Shown here: one piece after another, positions 7,091 through 12,698 of the stretch | Layout of the letters: each line of letters starts with the position of its first letter | Position numbering within the stretch: position 1 is the first letter of the stretch | DNA from: Crenotrichaceae bacterium | GTDB taxonomy: Bacteria > Pseudomonadota > Gammaproteobacteria > Methylococcales > DRLZ01 | DNA: 12,698 nucleotides | Reading direction: 5' to 3' | Assembly (NCBI GenBank): GCA_011322755.1 | Contig: DRLZ01000341.1 | Coordinates: 1 to 12,698, forward strand | Position numbers and translations under genes: made by a program | Notes under the pieces: model-generated | Databases searched by the model: none | Told to the model about the DNA's origin: nothing | What the model saw: the letters and a program-made list of their open reading frames with translations, nothing else

Positions 7091-7097
7091 TATAAAA

Positions 7098-10000
7098 TTA
7101 TCGCAATTCTCTCCACGACAAACGTCCATTCAAGCCATCAGTCGATTCCGTATTGGCCTCAAGATGACCGCTTGAGCCACTTGTATATTTGTATTCTTTA
7201 CCACCAGCTTGAATAACCCCAGGCGTTTTAATAATGCCAATTGTTGACTGTACACCTGAAAAAGCGCTTCCATCATCATCAGTATCAATCGTACCATCAT
7301 TGTTGGTATCTTCTATTGGTATCACATCTTCATTATTAACCTCGTTGTCACCATTGGCATCAATTGGTGAGGTATCAAGACGAGCGCCATTCACAGCATC
7401 AAACTCCATTAGCCAACTTGTGCCACCAAACGCACAGCGATCCGGACTGGGAATCAATGTCGTAAAAATAATTCTTCCATAACGCAGCAATGATGGTGTC
7501 ACCACTCTTTCCCCTTGTGCCGTCGCTGGGGATGGCGGAACAAGATCAAGATACCAGCCTTTCTTGTCATTATTACCATTTCCGTAGGTTACCGGTGTAT
7601 TTGATGTGATCCTGTAATTGTGCCCGCTAAAACCGGTTTCGGTAAGAATGGTCTGTTGCTGCAGATGATCACGACCTTCTACCGCTGCACCATTATCCCT
7701 AATCCCATAGTATGTCTGGACTTGTGGGCTCGCAGGTATTGCATTATCACCATTCTCGAAATACTTTCCGGTTCCAAAATACACCATGACACCACCTTGT
7801 GGATGACGCCCAACTTGTGGCTTGGCAGTAATCGGCTGAGTGGTCACACATGGGTCTTCATTACAGGCGATAAACAATGGCGCAGGAGTTGAGCCTTGAT
7901 GATAGGCGATATCCCAATTGCTGGCAGTCGCATCAGAAACATCGAACTTCCATAAATTTCCCAGCATATCACCTGCATAAATTGTATCGACAGTATAGTC
8001 ATTATCCGAATCAACCGGTATTGCTGTGGATAAACCATTCGGCGTGGACGCATTGCCTGCCCCGGTGTCCAGTTTGGCAATGACACTACCATCGGTGATA
8101 TCAAGTATAAACAGAACGGCTTTGTGAGCGTCGCTATTGTATCCGTTCGCAACAATTGCAGCCCATTGCCCATTTGCCATTCGGACAATTGTCGGCTGTG
8201 GTAGCGTATAACCCAGGTCATTATCATCACCGCTATCAAATTCCCACAACACATTACTGGCCGTGAATGTATCAGGATTGGTCACATCCAGTGCAAAAAG
8301 ACCACGTCCGCCTGCGCCAGCACTACCAACCAAAACTGTCTTCCACTGTGCATTCGACGTTGTTCCGAAATTTGCGGACGCTGCTCTTGGAGAACCATCA
8401 ACATAATAACGATGAACATAATTTGGCGAAGCCAGTTGTGCTAACCCAGAAATGAGAAAATCGGGAATATAGGCAAACTGCTCAACACCTGTCGTCGCAT
8501 CAAAGCCATGCAACATTCCATCATTTGAACCCACGTACAGCATTTTACGTCTGTTTTTATATGCGTTGCTGTTGATAAAAGTTCGGTAAGCAGGACCTTC
8601 CGAATTTGCAACAGACTGGTCTGCCAAGTTATCGTAGCCTAGATCTTCACGACCCACAAACCAGGGATCCGAGTTGACAATATCACCTAGTAATCGCGAT
8701 CGATCACGAAAAGAACCATTATTTTGCAGCTCACCGGATTGGTCGCCACGCAGGTAGTTGGCAATCTCTTCACTACCAATCGCTGTTTTTTGCGCCGCAC
8801 TTAGCGCTGACCACTCAAATTCAATACCTGCTGAACTTGAGGGACTGTAGGTATAGATATGGCGGTTATCTTCGACAGGAATCAATGTTCCAGCATCCCA
8901 ACTAGAAGATGCAATACTCCCATCCGGGTTAATTGGATAGGCAAGGACTTCACCCGACCATGATCCACTGTTAAATCGTGCCTGATAAATTAATGTATTT
9001 GTATCCAGTCGGGTTGAATTGGTTGCTACTGATGATGCTGATGCAGTGCGCTCAATCACCTTGTCTAATACATCGGCGAGTGCTCCGCCCAGTTTGGCAG
9101 GATTGGTGACCTGATAATATGTATCAGGAACACCATCTCCATCTTCATCCCATTCTGAACTCAGATTAGGTTTGGGATCGTTCTCATCATCCGACTCAAT
9201 AAATCCGCCATATTTCGCAGCATACCAAAGCGGGTTTTCCAGAACTTGAGCTGCTGTGCCAGTATTTGTGAGTACAACACTTTGAGGAGGTGGAAGCAAT
9301 GCGTTATTTGCCTGGTATTCATCCAGAGAAACAAACGAGCCACCCGGATTGAGTAATGGAAAATGTACCCCGTCCTGGTCGCTACCGGTTGCTGTAAAGC
9401 CATAACGTAGCGCAAAACCGGCTGCTGACTGCAATAATTGCGTTGTTATTTTGATTTGATCGTTATCAACTGATGGATTACAGGCTGAACCAACGCAGAA
9501 TGTCAAACGCTGGGTACCATCCATATCATAATCAGAGCCTTGAGTTGCATCTTCCCAATTGATTAACAGACTCCCTTGTACCAGTTGATCTTGCTGCACG
9601 CCACTATAAACAAGGTTTTCAACAACTACATCAAGCAGACTACAAGTACGCCAGCCTGTACTACTCGCTGTTGCAGCTCCATTTGTATTGGACTGACATG
9701 CAGGCAAAATTGTTATCGAACCATTTGGCATAACAATTTCAAATCGTGGCACGCTTTCTGCGAGAGCAATACTTGATGTATGGATGGTCTGTACATCATC
9801 ACGATCAGCGCGCAAGTCTTCTGTGTGTGCAGAATAAGCCAGCCCGGCGATATCATAACCACCTTCCAGGCTTGGTACTTCAGGACACACACCAACTGCA
9901 TCAGCCAATCCTGTCAAGAGTTTTGCAGTACATTGTTGATTGTTATTGGTTCCGTTACTCCCAATCAGATATGTCGAGCCATTAATGCCTTCCAGCGCAC

Positions 10001-11450
10001 CCACCTCATTCGTCTTGGTATCAATTGAAATACCCAGATCATTTGTCAGCTGATCAGTGTCATATGAATTAAGACCTGTTGAGATTGCGATAATCGAATT
10101 ATCAGCGCACCATTCTTCAGCTGGCATTGGATCAGTCCAGGAAAGCTGAGGCAAGCCACTAATTAGTCCAGATTCGTCAGCATTAAAAGCTGATGTTGGT
10201 GATGATTTCCCTGCAAAATAGCGTACTGATTCAAGATATAATTCACTCAGCGGATTACCCCAGTCAATACAGTCACCATCGACAAAGTTTGCATCACGTG
10301 GATCTTCGCAATTATTAACATAGATATTCGCGTTCCCACCCCATACGTCAGGAATCAGAGAGTAACTGAAACTACTGATACGTAGTCTGTTTAAGGTATT
10401 GATGATGCCCTGATCTGTAGTAGACTGATTAACAAAAATTCCTGTTTCGGGATCAAACTCATCCAGAGTTGTTACTGTATTTCCTGACAATGGGCTGATA
10501 TTTCGTCTTAACGCACCACCAGACTTGTTTTTTTGATAACTCCCGGTCATTAATCCAAACTGGATTGGTCGGCCATTTGTTGCATCGCCATACCGCTGCA
10601 ATATACCAACCGGTTTTTTACTGCTATTCGTGCCATCCGTATACGTTTTGCAGTTACTTTCTTCTTTTCCTGTGACACACACTTCGACTCTAACAGTAAA
10701 GTCTGTGCCTGCCATGGCTTGATTAACTTGAGGTTTTGAGGCATTAGAACCATTATCCCAATTACATTGTCTGGCTTCTGATGAGGCCCAGTGTGGCCAG
10801 CTTCCAGCTGCAATACGTAACAACGGGGGATTAGAAGCAGTATCCACATCACGTCCCAATCCACTGGCATCAGTAAAATTACACATGGTAATTTCAGTTT
10901 GTCCACTGCCATACGAGGTAAATTCCTGCATCTCGGCAGATGTTGCTGCATGAAATATCTTTGTGAAGGCATGCGCGTCAAACGGGACAATCACGCGCTC
11001 CAGTACCGTCTCAGTGGCAGTGTCGGTTGAGCGATAACCGCCATAAAGAACCTGGCGAATAATATCCATGCGGGTCATGGTCGCCCAATTCAGGAAATTC
11101 CCACTCCAGTGACTGGATGTGTTACAACTATGATGATGTATTCCAGCAGCTTCTGTACGTGGTTCAAATTGATTGTTGTTGTACTCGTAACAACGCCCAC
11201 TATCGAAATAACCTGAATATTCAACTGTATCTGTATAACCAGTGTCCAGAGTTCCATCCCCATCCAGATCTGAATAATCTGTATATGCTTTAACGTAGAG
11301 CTGATGATCATTCGACATGGTCAGCATGACTCTAGGATTGACTGCTTGATTCAAAAATAACGGGATGTCAGAGATCGTAAAATCTGCCACACCTTGTTGA
11401 GAGGCAAATATCAATAGTGACATCGCTAGAAGATTACCCAACGCTTTCAT
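7098..11450 (-). CDS. pilY1: PilY1/PilC-type type IV pilus tip adhesin
   Basis: A 1450-residue exported protein of the PilY1/PilC family, acting at the pilus tip and outer membrane in pilus assembly, adhesion, twitching and surface sensing. A signal peptide spans residues 1-22 (cut near GVA/DF). The N-terminal third begins NPRVMLTMSNDHQLYVKAY, followed by a calcium-type loop, DLDGDGTLD (61-69). A further acidic loop (DEDGDGVPD) lies near residue 770. The C-terminal PilC beta-propeller opens around YLRGDQSG, with RGD at 901-903, then GDIVNSDPWFVG and MLYVGSNDGMLHGFD. Its calcium loop DSDNDYTVD (1147-1155) precedes YAGDMLGNLWKFD. The tail has two more D/N-rich loops (1364-1375, 1381-1393) and ends SGRLSWRELR-like, as in related proteins. 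The ATG at 11450 is chosen over an upstream ATG at 11543 because it directly starts the signal peptide behind AGGAA. It is larger than the roughly 1160-residue P. aeruginosa protein; the extra length is in the N-terminal part. Confidence 0.93.
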   Translation of the reverse strand: MKALGNLLAMSLLIFASQQGVADFTISDIPLFLNQAVNPRVMLTMSNDHQLYVKAYTDYSDLDGDGTLDTGYTDTVEYSGYFDSGRCYEYNNNQFEPRTEAAGIHHHSCNTSSHWSGNFLNWATMTRMDIIRQVLYGGYRSTDTATETVLERVIVPFDAHAFTKIFHAATSAEMQEFTSYGSGQTEITMCNFTDASGLGRDVDTASNPPLLRIAAGSWPHWASSEARQCNWDNGSNASKPQVNQAMAGTDFTVRVEVCVTGKEESNCKTYTDGTNSSKKPVGILQRYGDATNGRPIQFGLMTGSYQKNKSGGALRRNISPLSGNTVTTLDEFDPETGIFVNQSTTDQGIINTLNRLRISSFSYSLIPDVWGGNANIYVNNCEDPRDANFVDGDCIDWGNPLSELYLESVRYFAGKSSPTSAFNADESGLISGLPQLSWTDPMPAEEWCADNSIIAISTGLNSYDTDQLTNDLGISIDTKTNEVGALEGINGSTYLIGSNGTNNNQQCTAKLLTGLADAVGVCPEVPSLEGGYDIAGLAYSAHTEDLRADRDDVQTIHTSSIALAESVPRFEIVMPNGSITILPACQSNTNGAATASSTGWRTCSLLDVVVENLVYSGVQQDQLVQGSLLINWEDATQGSDYDMDGTQRLTFCVGSACNPSVDNDQIKITTQLLQSAAGFALRYGFTATGSDQDGVHFPLLNPGGSFVSLDEYQANNALLPPPQSVVLTNTGTAAQVLENPLWYAAKYGGFIESDDENDPKPNLSSEWDEDGDGVPDTYYQVTNPAKLGGALADVLDKVIERTASASSVATNSTRLDTNTLIYQARFNSGSWSGEVLAYPINPDGSIASSSWDAGTLIPVEDNRHIYTYSPSSSAGIEFEWSALSAAQKTAIGSEEIANYLRGDQSGELQNNGSFRDRSRLLGDIVNSDPWFVGREDLGYDNLADQSVANSEGPAYRTFINSNAYKNRRKMLYVGSNDGMLHGFDATTGVEQFAYIPDFLISGLAQLASPNYVHRYYVDGSPRAASANFGTTSNAQWKTVLVGSAGAGGRGLFALDVTNPDTFTASNVLWEFDSGDDNDLGYTLPQPTIVRMANGQWAAIVANGYNSDAHKAVLFILDITDGSVIAKLDTGAGNASTPNGLSTAIPVDSDNDYTVDTIYAGDMLGNLWKFDVSDATASNWDIAYHQGSTPAPLFIACNEDPCVTTQPITAKPQVGRHPQGGVMVYFGTGKYFENGDNAIPASPQVQTYYGIRDNGAAVEGRDHLQQQTILTETGFSGHNYRITSNTPVTYGNGNNDKKGWYLDLVPPSPATAQGERVVTPSLLRYGRIIFTTLIPSPDRCAFGGTSWLMEFDAVNGARLDTSPIDANGDNEVNNEDVIPIEDTNNDGTIDTDDDGSAFSGVQSTIGIIKTPGVIQAGGKEYKYTSGSSGHLEANTESTDGLNGRLSWRELR

Positions 11451-11457
11451 TACACAC

Positions 11458-11462
11458 TTCCT
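11458..11462 (-). promoter_or_regulatory. Ribosome binding site of pilY1
   Basis: AGGAA on the minus strand, seven bases before the ATG at 11450. It decides for this start over an in-frame ATG 93 bases upstream that would overlap pilX and bury the signal peptide. Confidence 0.6.
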
Positions 11463-11526
11463 AACATTAAACTGAACCTCATGATCATGATGGCCGGTAA
11501 TACAAAATGTCTTGTAAATCACCTGA

Positions 11527-12075
11527 TCATCGTTTGAACACACTCTGCAATATCACTTGCGATGTAGCTGTGGTGCCAGAGCCGCGTGCCGTGACTCTGT
11601 AATAGGCAGATACTTTTGGTAATGCGGCCTCCAGACTACCCGATGAATCGACTACATCAGCTAACTCTTCGATGATATACACTGGGTTATTGATGGCATC
11701 TGCGATGGTCAGGTTGCTAACCGTCACTACATTGCTGGCATCTGACCAGTCAATCGTTTCCCAAACCGGCAAGTCAGTAGAACCAGATGCTGGTTGATAT
11801 AGACCGTCACTGCCGTTAAAAACAGGTAAAATTGGTGTGCCAAGATAGATTTCACCAGCACGCAATGCTGTTTCAGCAGCCTGGAATGCAACGCTTTGGT
11901 CACGCATATTACCAGCCATTTTTTCTTCAAACGTGGTGGACTGCATACTGGATAATCCAATCATCGCCATCACAATTAATAGAATTAAAGAGACAACCAG
12001 AGTTGCTCCTCGTTGCTCTTGTTTTGGAACTGTAAACTGTGGTTTTGAACGTATGATCATGAGAGTCTGTGCCAT
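11527..12075 (-). CDS. pilX: Type IV pilus minor pilin PilX
   Basis: A 182-residue prepilin-like protein. Residues 19-54 show the class III signal and N-terminal helix of PilX: KQEQRG, then ATLVVSLILLIVMAMIGLSS, the prepilin peptidase (PilD) cut expected after G23. The family block TTFEEKMAGNMRDQSVAFQAAETALRAGE follows (residues 47 onward). The rest is a variable globular domain ending in SQVILQSVFKR. Position +5 of the mature protein is Val rather than the usual Glu. Minor pilins prime pilus assembly and carry PilY1 to the tip. The start ATG at 12075 shares one base with the pilW stop (TAATG), so the two are translationally coupled; an in-frame ATG at 12060 would shorten the leader by five residues. 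pilY1 follows after 76 bases. Confidence 0.88.
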   Translation of the reverse strand: MAQTLMIIRSKPQFTVPKQEQRGATLVVSLILLIVMAMIGLSSMQSTTFEEKMAGNMRDQSVAFQAAETALRAGEIYLGTPILPVFNGSDGLYQPASGSTDLPVWETIDWSDASNVVTVSNLTIADAINNPVYIIEELADVVDSSGSLEAALPKVSAYYRVTARGSGTTATSQVILQSVFKR

Positions 12076-12698
12076 TACGGAATACGGTTCCGCAAGCTAA
12101 TTGTTGTCGTAAAAACACGCCTGACTCTGTGGTCTGTCGGTGTTACAGATGTCCCATTGAATGCATAAGATTGTGCATCAGTCGTCAGATGATCGGTAAT
12201 ACTTTGTAATAAAATGCTAATTCTTACCGAAATAACATGATTCATATCAACCTGGTTCGCCGTCAGAAATCGATCAGCACTTGCATCGCCATCAATATCT
12301 TCTCCATAGAGAATCTGCATGCCTTCGACGCCCTCAACCAGTTCTTCAGCCGAATTAGATCCCACCTTTTGAAACAAGGCGGGCAAGCCACTCACACCGC
12401 TGCCTATATAAAAAACATGTGTTGCTAAATTCATGACCTCAGCATCATCTCGATAAACTTTATCAAGATTTGATACTGTATTTCCCGGAACACCACTTCC
12501 AGACAGATGTTCAAGTGTTCCAGTAGTATCAGGGTCTGCATTCGTAATCTGGATAATCGCAGCCGAAATACAGTCAGCAACCATGACAATGTCGTACTGT
12601 TCCAAATCATTATCATCCATCACTTGTAAGTCATCTGTGACACTTGACATGGGAGCAACAACACGAATTCCATTCCCGACCGCACCACGAATCACAAG
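12075..12698 (-). CDS. pilW: Type IV pilus minor pilin PilW, C-terminal part (5' end cut by window edge)
   Basis: Only the last 207 or so codons are inside the window. The frame stays open to the edge, so the apparent GTG start at 12695 is internal. The prepilin leader and N-terminal helix lie outside. Family features are ELVEGVEGMQILYGEDIDGDASADRF (middle), VISVRISILL and the closing RRVFTTTISLRNRIP, all typical of PilW C-termini. With PilX, and with FimU/FimT and PilV expected further right, it should form the minor-pilin priming complex at the pilus tip. The protein has a cysteine (in VADCISAA) but no partner in the visible part that would clearly pair with it. Confidence 0.88.
   Translation of the reverse strand, partial: LVIRGAVGNGIRVVAPMSSVTDDLQVMDDNDLEQYDIVMVADCISAAIIQITNADPDTTGTLEHLSGSGVPGNTVSNLDKVYRDDAEVMNLATHVFYIGSGVSGLPALFQKVGSNSAEELVEGVEGMQILYGEDIDGDASADRFLTANQVDMNHVISVRISILLQSITDHLTTDAQSYAFNGTSVTPTDHRVRRVFTTTISLRNRIP

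Larger units (their letters stand above)
6652..7097. other. 446-base intergenic region between pilY1 and the DUF4139 gene
   Basis: No gene is seen. From right to left it holds a hairpin-like sequence just after pilY1 (7051-7090), a large inverted-repeat element (6798-6989), and the 5' region of the DUF4139 gene with a tandem decamer. The pilin gene pilE, which often follows pilY1, is not here. Confidence 0.7.

Noticed and set aside
7844..8254. Alternative frames of 60-150 codons within pilY1, on both strands
   Set aside because: Shadows of the long, well-supported pilY1 frame; none has its own ribosome site or family motif.
11451..11543. Upstream ATG at 11543 as the pilY1 start
   Set aside because: It overlaps the end of pilX and adds 31 residues before the signal peptide; AGGAA sits correctly for the ATG at 11450.

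Overview
The window looks like a chromosomal segment of a moderately AT-rich gammaproteobacterium. The evidence is a pilW-pilX-pilY1 minor-pilin cluster of the Pseudomonas/Xanthomonas/Legionella kind, a bacterial NAD-type isocitrate dehydrogenase and a DUF4139 envelope protein. The genus cannot be fixed from sequence alone. Every gene I can support is on the minus strand, so the biological reading order is right to left. No rRNA, tRNA, CRISPR array or transposase gene was recognised.

Right part (about 7.1-12.7 kb): the end of a type IV pilus minor-pilin operon. It holds the C-terminal part of PilW (cut by the window edge), PilX (stop and start codons overlapping by one base) and a large PilY1/PilC-type tip adhesin of 1450 residues. 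Together these should build the priming and tip complex of a type IV pilus. No pilE-like gene follows pilY1. The operon instead runs into a non-coding stretch holding a hairpin-like structure and a 192-bp element with long, partly perfect inverted repeats (MITE-like).

Middle part (about 2.6-6.7 kb): an exported DUF4139 protein with a very strong ribosome binding site, then a compact overlapping trio. The trio is NAD-dependent isocitrate dehydrogenase, a flavin reductase-like flavoprotein and a predicted nucleotidyltransferase (COG1665-like). The overlaps (23 and roughly 41 bases) suggest one mRNA with translational coupling. Why a TCA-cycle enzyme should be coupled to these two is unclear.

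Left part (1-2.6 kb): about 825 bases with no convincing gene, containing a perfect 16-bp palindrome laid over a promoter-like TTGACA box that now drives nothing obvious. Beyond it is the 5' two-thirds or so of a secreted zinc metalloprotease gene. Its product has a signal peptide, three repeated Ig/FN3-like modules each with a cysteine pair, acidic thrombospondin-3-like calcium motifs, and a metzincin signature HELGHNLGLRH ending only a few codons before the window edge. This gene is uninterrupted from its start codon to the edge.

The best candidates for a second look are the modular metalloprotease, the inverted-repeat element, the orphan palindromic operator/promoter and the isocitrate dehydrogenase/flavin reductase/nucleotidyltransferase cluster. 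I see no clear evidence of a wholly new multi-gene system.
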